A DNA stretch of 64,000 bases from positions 5,015,622-5,079,621 of the forward strand of contig NZ_CP042433.1 of NCBI RefSeq assembly GCF_007970805.1, written 5' to 3'. The notes below the pieces were generated by a model, which ran no database searches, was not told the DNA's origin, and was given only the letters and a program-made list of their open reading frames with translations. The position numbers were made by a program, and so were the translations under genes. The DNA comes from Flavisolibacter ginsenosidimutans (GTDB lineage: Bacteria > Bacteroidota > Bacteroidia > Chitinophagales > Chitinophagaceae). Shown here piece after piece: positions 8,075 through 18,100 of the stretch (positions are counted from its first letter, which is position 1; each line of letters opens with the position of its first letter).

Positions 8075-8383
8075 TTAAACTTCCATTAAGTGTTTTATCT
8101 CACTTCCCAGGAAATATACCCTTGAGCGAATTTTAATTCGCCGAAGTTTGCCGTGCTTAATCCAATCATATATGGTGGGCTTTGTTATCCGAAACAGGCT
8201 GCAAATTTCCCGCATGTTATAAAGAGGCTTTTCCGTCAGGCCAGGTATTTCTGCCACTGGTACCGAATTGACCGTTTGCCGACTGCTCCTTTCCATTTCC
8301 TCTCTGATGATTCCCCGCATTTGGGTCCAAAATTCGTTAGGATCAAGCGGAATCAAAATCGGTATTGAGTTGTTTTTATCCAT
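8075..8383 (-). CDS. Helix-turn-helix DNA-binding protein (excisionase-like)
   Basis: 102 residues from ATG 8383. The start is chosen by comparison with the paralogue at 34210-34521, which begins with the same MDKNNS. The C-terminal half is an HTH_17/MerR-like winged helix (REICSLFRITKPTIYDWIKHGKLR, then RSRVYF), typical of excisionases and small regulators beside tyrosine recombinases. The N-terminal PILIPL and EFWTQMRGIIREE segment is shared with the paralogue. Part of a conserved module repeated in element B. Unlike there, no integrase lies directly next to it. Confidence 0.85.
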   Translation of the reverse strand: MDKNNSIPILIPLDPNEFWTQMRGIIREEMERSSRQTVNSVPVAEIPGLTEKPLYNMREICSLFRITKPTIYDWIKHGKLRRIKIRSRVYFLGSEIKHLMEV

Positions 8384-8498
8384 GTTCACTATCCTTTGGA
8401 AAGATTTATAATGCGGCAAGACCTTTAAAGAAGGTAAAGTAGTCTCGAAACGTTTGTGGAGCGACTGCATGTAAACAACGGCCGTTCTGCCGCAGCGA

Positions 8499-8816
8499 TC
8501 ATGTTTGGGTTCTAGCTCTTATTCGCAGATCATTCATTTGCAAGTAAATTTTACTGCCTACGTTTCGCTTATACGAAGCCTCGTATCGGATATACCCGAA
8601 ATCATTAAGGTCTTTTAACCGCTGATGATAGGTGGTACTGGACAGAATTTTTGCAAGCGGCATAACCTCATGACTAAAAACCTGAAGAGGGACTGCGAAT
8701 TCGTGCGCCTTCCAATACAGCAAAAGGGCCATGTAGAGGGAGACGTGTGTTGTATTGATTCGAGGGTCATTTTCAATGACTTCGAAGAAATCGGAAAATT
8801 GTTTTGACTCCAACAC
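8499..8816 (-). CDS. Small winged-helix-like protein of the integrative element
   Basis: 105 residues, closely related to 34638-34955. Features include an N-terminal helix with DPRINTTHVSLYMALL, a hydrophobic core, and SSTTYHQRLKDLNDFGYIRYEASY, which reads like the recognition helix and wing of a winged-helix domain (as in replication-initiator or MarR-like folds). Bacteroidota integrative elements often carry such a gene next to the HTH_17 gene. A role in regulating excision or replication is inferred from position only. Confidence 0.75.
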   Translation of the reverse strand: MLESKQFSDFFEVIENDPRINTTHVSLYMALLLYWKAHEFAVPLQVFSHEVMPLAKILSSTTYHQRLKDLNDFGYIRYEASYKRNVGSKIYLQMNDLRIRARTQT

Positions 8817-8827
8817 AGGCTCTGTAT

Positions 8828-9385
8828 TCAGCTTATGGATTGTCCTTTCTTTCGGCTGCGCTTTTGTCTCGGCACGGCGAAGCCTCCGTCGTCATCGCTT
8901 GGTTGCTTTTGGGTTTCTTTTTTGGTCTCTTGCTTTGCCGACTGTTCGGGTGACCCCTTCTCTTTCTGTGATTGATTGTGTATCCGCTGCATAGAAGCAT
9001 CGTACACATTGAGCGATTTGAACCGGGGATTGGCTTCAATGAATACTTTCTGTTCGGTTTCGTCTTTCACAAAAGTCACTACTTGACGGTTGCCTTTCTG
9101 GAGCGATTCAATTAATCGCGATTTTTGTTCTTCGTTGGAAAGCTCCTTTATGGGAAGCTTTGCCAATTCCTTGGTCAAGTCAAAGCCATAATTCTGGTGG
9201 TATTGCTTCAGAAGGTAGTTGCCGGCCTTATCGGTTTCTTTAAAATTCATTTGAACCCATGCATTATAGGCTTGCCCTTCTTTGTTCAGCAAATCTTTGT
9301 TGACTGCCCGGCCGCTCATTAAGTTATACGCTTCCTTTAGCGTAATGTTGTTTGCCTTGCCAATGAAGAAGGTTTGTTTGACCAT
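8828..9385 (-). CDS. C-terminal remnant of a DUF3945-like mobilisation-region protein
   Basis: 185 residues from ATG 9385, homologous to 34966-35523 (about 85% identical by eye). It contains the NLMSGRAVNKDLLNKEGQ, WVQMNFKETDKAGNY and QNYGFDL segments characteristic of the C-terminus of large Bacteroidota mobile-element proteins of the DUF3945 type, then a charged low-complexity tail. Coding similarity continues upstream of the ATG (LDRYDFTLK) and stops at an in-frame TAG near 9434, so the usual N-terminal part is missing. The frame is open in both copies, with many differences at synonymous positions, so the fragment may still be expressed. Confidence 0.7.
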   Translation of the reverse strand: MVKQTFFIGKANNITLKEAYNLMSGRAVNKDLLNKEGQAYNAWVQMNFKETDKAGNYLLKQYHQNYGFDLTKELAKLPIKELSNEEQKSRLIESLQKGNRQVVTFVKDETEQKVFIEANPRFKSLNVYDASMQRIHNQSQKEKGSPEQSAKQETKKETQKQPSDDDGGFAVPRQKRSRKKGQSIS

Positions 9386-9425
9386 ATCGGGGTTGTTTTC
9401 AGTCTTCAACGTAAAGTCGTATCGG

Positions 9426-9791
9426 TCCAGCTACTCGATCAACAGCGCCGATACCTCCATCAGCCGGTCAAAACAGTTGGAAGCGGCCATTCCGCCTTCT
9501 AAAATTGCGGCGCTTTCTTCCGGTGAATTTGTAGGAATGGTGGCGGATAATCCTGACCAAAAAATCGAATTAAAAACGTTTCATTGCGAGATAGTGAATG
9601 ATCACGAGGCTCTGAAAAAAGAGCAGGAGGGGTACAAAGAAATTCCTGTATTTAAGAAATTAAATAACGCTATTATTCAACGTGGTTATTTGCAGATTAG
9701 GCAGGATGTACAAGACATTGTGCAATCCCAAATGGAGTCAATGCTAAACGATCCAAGTATGAAATATCTGATTGTTAAAAAAGAGGCTTGA
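9426..9791 (+). pseudogene. C-terminal remnant of a TraG/VirD4-type coupling protein
   Basis: The frame from 9426 encodes SADTSISRSKQLEAAIPPSK and LSSGEFVGMVADNPDQ, then a helical tail, matching the C-terminal end of Bacteroidota MobC/TraG (YWFCY-type) conjugative coupling ATPases as I recall the family. All ATPase motifs are missing because the gene is cut at its 5' side. The cut abuts the cut end of the minus-strand DUF3945-like remnant back to back. The same junction recurs at about 35564. The frame remains open to its stop, but there is no clear start codon near the junction. Confidence 0.65.
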
Positions 9792-9854
9792 CTTATTGTT
9801 TCCCTTTAATCTGTTTATAAAATGCTTACCGTTCCTTATGTTTTAAGGCCTTAG

Positions 9855-10091
9855 CTAATCCACTATTAATTGAAGGTTGGTAACAAGCTCCCTAAAACTC
9901 GGTATAAAATCAGTATCCTTCATCTTTATGGCTATGTACTGATCCAAGGATATATTTTTCTCAAAAAATAAAAAAGGGTTTCTGGTTTTATTAAACGCCA
10001 TGCTCTTTTCCTTCGTTATTTTGATGTAACCCATGAACAACTCAAGCAGCAAGGAGGTGCTTCGTTTAAGGTTTGCATAATAGCGAGGCAA
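9855..10091 (-). CDS. Short unassigned reading frame(s)
   Basis: A 78-codon frame with no recognisable domain. An overlapping 66-codon frame (10016-10216) in another phase begins with a GTG immediately beyond the stop of the next gene and contains the aromatic-rich string VEWKWTETF. The two may be pieces of one gene broken by a frameshift near 10050, or not coding at all. I do not recognise either. Confidence 0.2.
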   Translation of the reverse strand: MPRYYANLKRSTSLLLELFMGYIKITKEKSMAFNKTRNPFLFFEKNISLDQYIAIKMKDTDFIPSFRELVTNLQLIVD

Positions 10092-10216
10092 AGAACTGAA
10101 TTATAATTTATAATTTCAGCAGCCGTTATGGGCAGACTGAATGCCAAGTCCCACGTGCACAAAGCCTTTTCACGTTGAAACGTTTCCGTCCACTTCCATT
10201 CCACCCACACTGCCAC

Positions 10217-11800
10217 TCATTTTACCTCGGCGAGCAGGCTTGCCGTTTTTACATTCTTGGTAAAGACGCCAAACTTGTCACTGTTTAGCAAATAGCGTTT
10301 GTTGTCAATTTTATAAACGAGCATTTCGTAAAAGTTCATGAAGCCTTCGTCGTGGTCAAAATCCAGAAGCTGTTGCTGGGCCGTTTTGTAGTTTTTATCA
10401 ATTCGGGCAAGGGTCACCACGCCTTTGTAAAAGTTCTTTGACTTTGGCGTCTTTCCGTCGTTTGCGCCCATGGTGTTTTCAGGATTGTCAAAATAAATCA
10501 GGTATAAATTATTTTCTGCGGTAAAGACTTCGGGGATGCCGAAATGATTGGGGTTCACGGTCGCTGCTGACCCGTTCGTTCCCTGGTAAAGGTTCCGCTT
10601 AATGGGAATGGTCGAAACAAGGCGGTCGCCCTCAAAGGAAAAAATAACCGCGTCCAAGAGTTCAACAACGCCGCTAATTCCACCGGAGGCGCTGTTGCCG
10701 ATGTTTTGAAAACAGTATTGCACCACTACGTCGATCACGCCGTTATTGCGCTGGGTGACGCTCCTGACGAAATAATCTTTGCTTAACCCTGTTTTCTTTG
10801 TTTTCTGTAAAACGTCTAAAAGCGAAGGCGCAAAAGGTTCTTCCTTTAAAATTGACTGGTCACCCGAAGAAGAAATTTTGCCCACAGCAAGTGCCGCTGA
10901 ATAATCTTTTTTGCCCGGCCAGCTAAGACCGCTAAACAAAATACCGTTATCACTCGAAAGACCAAAGTCACAATTAATCAAGGGCTGCCCGCCGGACGCG
11001 AGTGGCAAGAGTTTTGCGCCTTCTTTACCGGCCAAAAGAACGCTATAGACAAAGAGTTCGTCAATTTTTTCATCGGGATAGGAAAGCAGGCTAAAAACGG
11101 TGCCGCTTTCGCTAATCTGTGTTCCGGAAATGCGCCCCTTTTTCCCAAGAAATGAAAGGGTAGTGCTTTGTTTAAAAACCAAAGAAGGCGAGGAGTTAAA
11201 CGAAAGGCTATGCAAGAAGGCCGCTTCTTTTTTACCGCCCTCTTCCAAGACCGTTACGCCAAAGGTGCCGGCCTTCTGGTTACGAACACTGGTAAGCGTA
11301 TATTCTTTGTCTTTGTCAAAGGGAAGGCTTGCTAGTACAACGTGCGCCTTCTTTACCGCAAGGTCTGCGTCGCTGAACTCCCAATAAAAAATGGAATATT
11401 GATTCGCTTCCTTGCTTCCGCCCGCGAGCACCACATGGATGGATCCCGGGGTATTAAAAATGAGAACCGGCAGCATGTTTTCGCTTCCTTCCCCTTCCAG
11501 CACGGTTTCTTTTTCTGCGACGATACTGAGCTTGTGATCAAACTTCAGCAGGTGCACGTATGCGCCCTCTTTACCGGAGCCTGCTTTCCAAACGTCCAGG
11601 CGCATAAAGCCGTCCTTACCGTCCGACATTACACCGCCCAAGTTTTTAACGTGAAAGGCTTTGGAAAAGGGATTGACCACGACCATTGGCCGGTTCTGGT
11701 TCATGTGGTAGGCTTGCCGGTCAGCCATTGTCACCTTCGCCAGTTGTGCTTGAGAAAGCACAGCGCTCAACGCACAGGCAAGGAAAAACGTTATTCTCAT
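10217..11800 (-). CDS. Secreted hypothetical protein, probable beta-propeller
   Basis: 527 residues with a signal peptide (1-19, ending SQAQ). No membrane segments and no T9SS sorting domain. The sequence is a run of short beta-strand-like segments with recurrent aromatic and Gly/Asp turns (for instance LLKFDHKLSIVAEKE, LYLIYFDNPENTMG), which suggests a WD40/propeller-like fold, but I cannot name a family. A short leader region with no other gene separates it from the divergent dockerin-bearing gene. First cargo gene of element A on the left. Confidence 0.7.
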   Translation of the reverse strand: MRITFFLACALSAVLSQAQLAKVTMADRQAYHMNQNRPMVVVNPFSKAFHVKNLGGVMSDGKDGFMRLDVWKAGSGKEGAYVHLLKFDHKLSIVAEKETVLEGEGSENMLPVLIFNTPGSIHVVLAGGSKEANQYSIFYWEFSDADLAVKKAHVVLASLPFDKDKEYTLTSVRNQKAGTFGVTVLEEGGKKEAAFLHSLSFNSSPSLVFKQSTTLSFLGKKGRISGTQISESGTVFSLLSYPDEKIDELFVYSVLLAGKEGAKLLPLASGGQPLINCDFGLSSDNGILFSGLSWPGKKDYSAALAVGKISSSGDQSILKEEPFAPSLLDVLQKTKKTGLSKDYFVRSVTQRNNGVIDVVVQYCFQNIGNSASGGISGVVELLDAVIFSFEGDRLVSTIPIKRNLYQGTNGSAATVNPNHFGIPEVFTAENNLYLIYFDNPENTMGANDGKTPKSKNFYKGVVTLARIDKNYKTAQQQLLDFDHDEGFMNFYEMLVYKIDNKRYLLNSDKFGVFTKNVKTASLLAEVK

Positions 11801-12175
11801 AAGCTCCAGAATTTTGCTGCAATATAAGGGAGCGCAATCAAATGGAAGAGGTTGAATGTTACATCGAATAGGGTTTTAAAGTCCCCATTCTCTTACAACC
11901 TAAGCAACTTTTTTTGCTGACTATTAAGGGTGTATAAACTACATATTCCCGGCAATTTTTACATGAATGCGTTGTCCATTAAGCAATGGACTCTAACTAA
12001 AATCTTTCAACACTTTTACCTATATTGACCAAAGTCTTTATTTTTACGACTAACAACTTGCAGAAGGAACGATCTCGGACTACTTAAAATCGTTTTCTGA
12101 AAGAACATTTGACGCCATCTTCCACTTGAAAAGCTAAACCGGTACCATTATCCCTTCTTATTTAAACTATTTGGT
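11801..12175. other. Divergent intergenic region
   Basis: 375 bases between two oppositely oriented secreted-protein genes. No gene or strong hairpin is seen. It must hold both promoters. A TATATTGACC/CCAAAGTCTTTA stretch at about 12020-12040 is promoter-like but not decisive. Confidence 0.4.
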
Positions 12176-13795
12176 ATGCCAAAACTTGGCCTCTTAGGCT
12201 TGCTTCTGCTTGTATTTCAATGCTGCCCTGCACAGTTGATAAATAACGGCGGAACCATCAGCGTTCAAAGTGGGGGGCGGCTACTTTGTGCAGGTGATCT
12301 TTTGAACTCAGCCGGCAGCATCTTAAACGACGGAAAAGTCGAAGTACAAGGGAACTTTTCCAATGGAGGTACGTATACCAGCATAACCAACAGCGACACC
12401 TTACTTTTTACAGGAAGTGGTTTAAGCCTGGTCAACGCGGGCAATGCTTCGTTTACCTATTTGGCAATCAACAAATCAACCAGGGGAGACAGTGTACGGC
12501 TGGGAAGCCCATTAATTGTAACAAGTAAATTCGATTATTTGTCGGGGTCGTTTTCCACTGATTATCTAAGTAATCCAAGCTACGTTTTGTCTGCACCGGC
12601 TACTGCAGTGTTCAACATTACTCCTGGCTTGGAAATCGCTGGTCGGGTTCGGCGAACGGCATGGACGAACACTGGAACAACGGTATTTAACAATCCCCAA
12701 CTTCGCGTCTCAACCATCGGTGGAACTGCGCCAAGTGATGTGACGGTAACCATGCTTCCGCAAAGTGCCGGGGGCGATCCGTCACAAGCGGAGCGAGAGG
12801 TGAAACGAAAATTCTTGTTTGAACAAACCGGCGGTGCAAATTTCACCGCGGACGTTCAGTTTCCCTATGCGGCAACGGAGTTGAACACAAACAACGAGAC
12901 AAATCTCGTCCCGTGGTATTTGAATGCGGGCGAATGGACTGCACAATTCAATTCCGTCACAAAAGATGTAGCCAATAAGGTCGTTTCCGTTACTGGTATC
13001 CCGGTAAGTTCTTTTGTTGGTGAATGGAAACTGGCAGATCCTGTATACAAGTTTAATGTGTCTTTGTTTTTAAGGGGTGCCTGGAACGCGGGGCCTGGAG
13101 ACATGACGCCTTCCCTCAACGCAAGCGGCTACTTGCCCTTATCGCAACCGTATGCAGCTTCACCGTACAACTACAACGGCACTGAAAGCGTGCCTTCCAT
13201 TCCCAACGCGAACGTCGTCGATTGGGTACTGATGGAGTTTCGAAAACCGCAAAGCGGTTTGCCTAGTGATGCGATTCCAACGACAGCCATTTCGCAGCGT
13301 GCGGGCTTCCTGTTGCGTGATGGATCTCTTGTTGATCTAGACGGCATAACGCCACTTAGCGCAACGCTTGGAAAACAGGGGCCGGGTTTTGTTGTGTTGC
13401 GCCACAGAAATCACATTGCCGTCATGAGCGGTGCATTAGCCTCAGGCGACGGCACATTCCTTAATGATTTTTCCGCATTGGGTAATTGCTACACTGATAA
13501 TGGCATCGGCAATACACCCGTGCAGCTTTTACCCGGCACAACAAAATATGCGTTATGGGCAGGCAACGCAAATAAGGACGGTGTTGTAAATGCATCTGAC
13601 ATCGCCTTGGTAAAAGCGCAGGTTAACGGCGCTGCAATCGGCTACCAAGCAGGTGATGTAAACTTGGACGGCGTTGTCAACGCTTCGGATGTAGGACTTA
13701 CAAAGCTTAACGCCAATGCAGCCGCAACGGGGCATGTCTTACGAACCAGCGGCGCGACGTCCACCGTTCTAACATCGCATGTGCCTGGCAATTGA
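12176..13795 (+). CDS. Secreted protein with C-terminal dockerin-like domain
   Basis: 539 residues, signal peptide 1-19. The N-terminal 130 residues are Asn/Gly/Ser-rich with repeated short beta-strands (GGTISVQSGGRL, DGKVEVQGNFSNGG), like the stacked strands of adhesin or autotransporter passenger domains. The C-terminal part carries two EF-hand-like calcium loops, NANKDGVVNASD (about 462-473) and DVNLDGVVNASD (about 492-503), spaced as in a type I dockerin. Dockerins bind cohesins or act as calcium-stabilised anchors. No cohesin domain is seen nearby. The next gene starts 16 bases downstream and is probably co-transcribed. Confidence 0.8.
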   Translation: MPKLGLLGLLLLVFQCCPAQLINNGGTISVQSGGRLLCAGDLLNSAGSILNDGKVEVQGNFSNGGTYTSITNSDTLLFTGSGLSLVNAGNASFTYLAINKSTRGDSVRLGSPLIVTSKFDYLSGSFSTDYLSNPSYVLSAPATAVFNITPGLEIAGRVRRTAWTNTGTTVFNNPQLRVSTIGGTAPSDVTVTMLPQSAGGDPSQAEREVKRKFLFEQTGGANFTADVQFPYAATELNTNNETNLVPWYLNAGEWTAQFNSVTKDVANKVVSVTGIPVSSFVGEWKLADPVYKFNVSLFLRGAWNAGPGDMTPSLNASGYLPLSQPYAASPYNYNGTESVPSIPNANVVDWVLMEFRKPQSGLPSDAIPTTAISQRAGFLLRDGSLVDLDGITPLSATLGKQGPGFVVLRHRNHIAVMSGALASGDGTFLNDFSALGNCYTDNGIGNTPVQLLPGTTKYALWAGNANKDGVVNASDIALVKAQVNGAAIGYQAGDVNLDGVVNASDVGLTKLNANAAATGHVLRTSGATSTVLTSHVPGN

Positions 13796-13811
13796 ATATT
13801 CAAAACGACTT

Positions 13812-14915
13812 ATGAAATCAACACTGTTTGCAATTTTTCTTCTTTGGTCACTTTATGCTTTTTGCCAATCAGCACCGGTGGAATCACAAATTTTTAATGC
13901 GGGTTCGACGGCAACCACGTCGAAGGTAGGGGTGCGGATACGCGCCAAATCTGGAACGGTGCAATACTTTGGGGTGACCTTCTACTTGCTTTATCAAAGT
14001 GCCAACGCATCGATTATTTCACTGGACGACAATAAATTGGTTTCAACCTTTGGATGGGGGACAAGCGGGAGGACATATAACCTTGCCAATTCTGTTAACT
14101 TAACTGTGAACAATATATCGTACGACAAGCGGTTGGTTTATGCAAACGTTGATGAAACCAGCGGCTCCAACGTCGTGACCTTAACTACTGCGTGGGATAC
14201 ACTATTGTACGTAAATTATTCCAACCTGCAGGCTTCTTATCCACAAGGCGGCTTCGCTTACGAACAACAGTCGGCTGAAGCCTTGGGCGTTGCGCTAACG
14301 GATCCGAATTTTTCCAACATTCCAATTGATGTGACATCACCGGCTCTACCGCTCGGGCCTGGCACTGTCTTACCCGTCACCTTTAGCGGTTTTGAGGTTG
14401 GCTGCACTGCGAATGGAACCCTTATCTATTGGCATACAGCTACAGAAGCGAACAACCGGTTTTTTGAAGTCGAAAAAAGCATCGACGGGTTGTCGTGGCG
14501 GAGCCTGAACCGTATAACAACCTCTGCTTCTGCAAATTCTACCAAAGATTATCAATGGACAGACGCCGAAAGCGGCAGCGCCTTCTACCGAATTAAGCAA
14601 GTTGATTTGAATGGCACGGAGTCTTACACGGCGGTGAAACACACGGACTGTACACCCGCAGGGTTTTCAATCCAGCTCTTCCCTGTACCCACTAGCGACA
14701 AACTGACCGTAATAATTAAGTCGGCGCAACAGATAACTGCGGTTGTATCGCTAATTGACAACACAGGACAGAAAGTAATGTTCCGCACCTGCCCATTGAA
14801 CAAAGGTTCAAATCAAATTACCCTGGATGTGAGTAAGCTGGCCCAAGGACGGTATTACTTGCAAACAACATCTGGTGATTTTAGTACGAAAAAAGCGGTT
14901 GTAATTGTGCGGTAA
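13812..14915 (+). CDS. Secreted protein with T9SS type A C-terminal sorting domain
   Basis: 367 residues from ATG 13812. This start gives a clean signal peptide (MKSTLFAIFLLWSLYAFCQ), whereas the longer frame overlaps the previous gene. After a beta-rich N-terminal half, residues about 195-275 resemble the fibronectin-like domain that often precedes sorting domains (WHTATEANNRFFEVEKS). Residues about 285-367 match the Por secretion system type A domain (FSIQLFPVPTSDKL, GQKV, LAQGRYYLQ). The protein is therefore expected to be exported by T9SS and attached to the surface or released. It may act with the upstream dockerin-bearing protein. Confidence 0.85.
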   Translation: MKSTLFAIFLLWSLYAFCQSAPVESQIFNAGSTATTSKVGVRIRAKSGTVQYFGVTFYLLYQSANASIISLDDNKLVSTFGWGTSGRTYNLANSVNLTVNNISYDKRLVYANVDETSGSNVVTLTTAWDTLLYVNYSNLQASYPQGGFAYEQQSAEALGVALTDPNFSNIPIDVTSPALPLGPGTVLPVTFSGFEVGCTANGTLIYWHTATEANNRFFEVEKSIDGLSWRSLNRITTSASANSTKDYQWTDAESGSAFYRIKQVDLNGTESYTAVKHTDCTPAGFSIQLFPVPTSDKLTVIIKSAQQITAVVSLIDNTGQKVMFRTCPLNKGSNQITLDVSKLAQGRYYLQTTSGDFSTKKAVVIVR

Positions 14916-15187
14916 AGGATTGGGGCGTTACGAGACGTCTCAAACAAAAGACACGCGAATCATGCCATCGCTTGAACATTCCGGGACAAGATTCAACGAG
15001 CGTCATCAGTTTTACAGCTAGTCGAAACGAACAAAAATTAAGAAAGCTAGTCGATTCAATGGACAACATTCAATAACAGCTTGATGCGTGAGACACCGAC
15101 ACGAACAGTATCTGAGAAATCACACGTAAAGTAAAAAACGTAGTCATCGTTTTGCAACGAGATTCGACCCAAAGTCTTTAGTCGCTT

Positions 15188-18100
15188 ATGAGAAAAATAA
15201 TAATCCTTTTTGCCCAGATTCTTTCGGTATGTTTTGCAAACGCTCAATTTCCTGCACCATACTGCGGAGAAAGCTTCAGTCCCGTTACATCGATCAACAA
15301 AGTTGTTTTTGCCAATCTGACCAACACGATTCCTTCGTTCAGCCCCGGAGCAGCCCATCGCGATTTTACCTCGCTTGTAGCGAACGTAACCCAAGGCAAC
15401 ACCTATACATTATCTGTTTCGGGTTATTCAAATAGTTTACTTGATTACTACCGGGTGTATTTTGATTGGAACCAAAACGGTAATTTCTCCGATGCCGGAG
15501 AGCAACTCGACATGGGCCGGTTATTTTCCTCTGGTGCTGATGGTGCGACGCTTTCCTTCAATGTGACCATCCCGTTGAATGCTTTGGGTGGTGTTACACG
15601 AATGCGCATTGCAAAACGTAACATTTCTTATCCCTCACCCTGTAACGCAACAGCGTCAGCCGGCCAAGCTCACGACTACACGTTGAACATAACGACGCTG
15701 CCGCCTTGTTCGGCACCACTGATCGGCGGAAACGCGGTTAGTGCTGACGCCAGCGTATGCCCAACAACATCCGTACAATTAAGTGTTAACGGCGCTACCG
15801 CCGGTTTTAGCGGCGTGTCATTTCAATGGCAATCGTCGCCGGATGGCAGCAACTGGACAGACATTTCTGGAGCGATATCGACCAGCCTTTCAACTTTTCA
15901 AAGCAGTGCCACTTATTACCGCCGGCTTATCCAGTGTGCTGCGGGTGGCTCAGCCTCTTCAACCGCCGTGCTGGTTGGCATGAAACCTTTGGCTACTTGT
16001 TATTGCGTTCCGTCTCCCACTGTTTGTACTTTCTATTACATGGATTCGGTCGCAGTTGGAAGCCTGGCGAATGTTTCGGCCTGCGGCAGCAGCGGCTATA
16101 GCGATTACACAACGACAGCGATATCGCCCTCTTTACAGGCAGGTACCTATCAGTTGCTCACGGTACGCACGGGTGGTAGCGGAAGCAAAGTAGTCAAGGT
16201 TTGGATTGACTTTAATCAAAACGGTGTCTTTGAAGACAACGAACAGACCGAAGTGGGACGTCCGGTAGGGGCAGGAGTTGTAAAGAAATGGATTCGCATT
16301 CCCTTTAACGCCAAAGGCGGCATTACTCGAATGCGCCTACGTGCCATCTACTCTTATTATGACTGGGTGGGCGCTTGTGGCAATTATAGCACCGGAACAA
16401 CCGACCAAATAGAAACCGAAGATTACAACGTATCGATTATCCCAAGCTCGACGCCTAATGCCACTTTCGTCTTTTATGTAAAAGCCAATGCCACGGGTGC
16501 CAACAACGGGTTAACCTGGGCTGACGCATACACGTCACTCTATAACGCCTTGTCTTCTGCATTGCCGAGCGATACGATTAAAGTCGCCAAAGGAATGTAT
16601 AAGCCTAGCGGCTCGGCTTTCAGCATGAAAGACAGCGTGGTGGTGTTCGGCGGTTACCCTGACTCTGGGAATCCTACGGAGACAGACCGAAACTGGCGAA
16701 CCAATCAAACCATCTTAAGCGGCGAATTGGGTGTGCCGGGTTATAGCGGAAACTTCCCGGTTTTGCTGATGGGCAGTTCGTTGTCGTCTGTTACACTTTG
16801 GGACGGTTTCATTCTTCAAGAAACCTACGGGTATGGAAGCGGTAGTCGCTCAGGCGCAGTTGTGCTTTCTTTCAACAGCCGCCCGGTATTGCGCAACTTC
16901 TTGTTCAGAAATAATTACGCCAGTGAGAGCAACGATGGCACGGCCATTACGGCAATCAACAGCTCGCCTACAGTGATTAATAGCGTCTTTGTCAACAACA
17001 ACGTTTCATTTCTAACTTATTCAAAAGGTATCGTATACAGTAGCAATGGCAGCCCGGTATTTTACAATTGTGTGTTCGCCAACAACGGCGGTTTCGATTC
17101 ATCCAGCGCATTGTACCATTCTGGCGGCAACCCGCAAATAGTTAATTGCACCTTTTTCGGAAACGTCTGCGGCTACAGGCCTGAAGGTGCCGTGGTTGTG
17201 GGCACCAGCGGCGCCAACATAAGCATTAACAATTCTATCTTCTACGAAAACAGGAACATTAACAAAGATATTTATCAGACCTTTTCACCCGACTCAAGCG
17301 AACTGGTTCTTTCAAATTCAACCGCATCAGTACAGAACTGCATTTTTCAAAACTATAAGGGAGGCAATAATGTTCAATTGAGTGTGAATCCCCGCTTTCG
17401 GGACACGGCGGATTTAGATGGTCCGGATAATTTGTTTTTTACAGCAGACGATGGGCTGTCGCTCACTAACCCTTGCTCACCGGGCCTTAACGCTGGCAAC
17501 AACGCACTAGCGAATCTGACTGAACCCGATTTGGCGGGCAGCAACCGCGTTTTCGGAACTGTGGACTTAGGTGCCTACGAGATGCCGGCGACTCGCTCAA
17601 CACCGTTGAAGACTGTGTATGTGAACAAAGCTGCCACGGGTACAAACGACGGCAGCAGTTGGTCCAATGCATTCACAGACTTGCAAAAAGCCCTGCAGTA
17701 TTGTGCTGATACCGTTAAGGTAGCCGCTGGTACTTATCCGCCTTCCCAGGCCAATACACGTTCTTTTTTTACGCTGGAAAACAAAAAGGTTTTGTTAGGT
17801 GGATATCCGAGTACGGGAAATCCAAGTGACGCAGACCGTGACGCAAGTTTATATCCAACGGTCTTGAGCGGCAAGTTGCCAAATGGATCACAAAGCAGCA
17901 TCATTATAAAGAGCAAGAACGTCGACAGTACAACGATGATGGATGGCTTTACCGTTCGGGACTGTTCCCCGATACGTCCAGCGTTGGGAAGCCTTTACCT
18001 TCTTGACAAGGCTTCACCAACGATTAAAAATTGTCGCATTGCCGGCAATAGCTTCGGCATTGTTTCGCAAAAAGGCAGCGATGCACTCTTCCTTCGCTGC

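Noticed and set aside
9855..10216. RteC-like excision regulator
   Set aside because: Position would fit, but I could not align either short frame with RteC motifs.
12029..15181. Shared 12-mer CCAAAGTCTTTA before two secreted-protein genes (12029-12040 and 15170-15181)
   Set aside because: One 12-base match among 64 kb is expected by chance, and its distance to the start codons differs.
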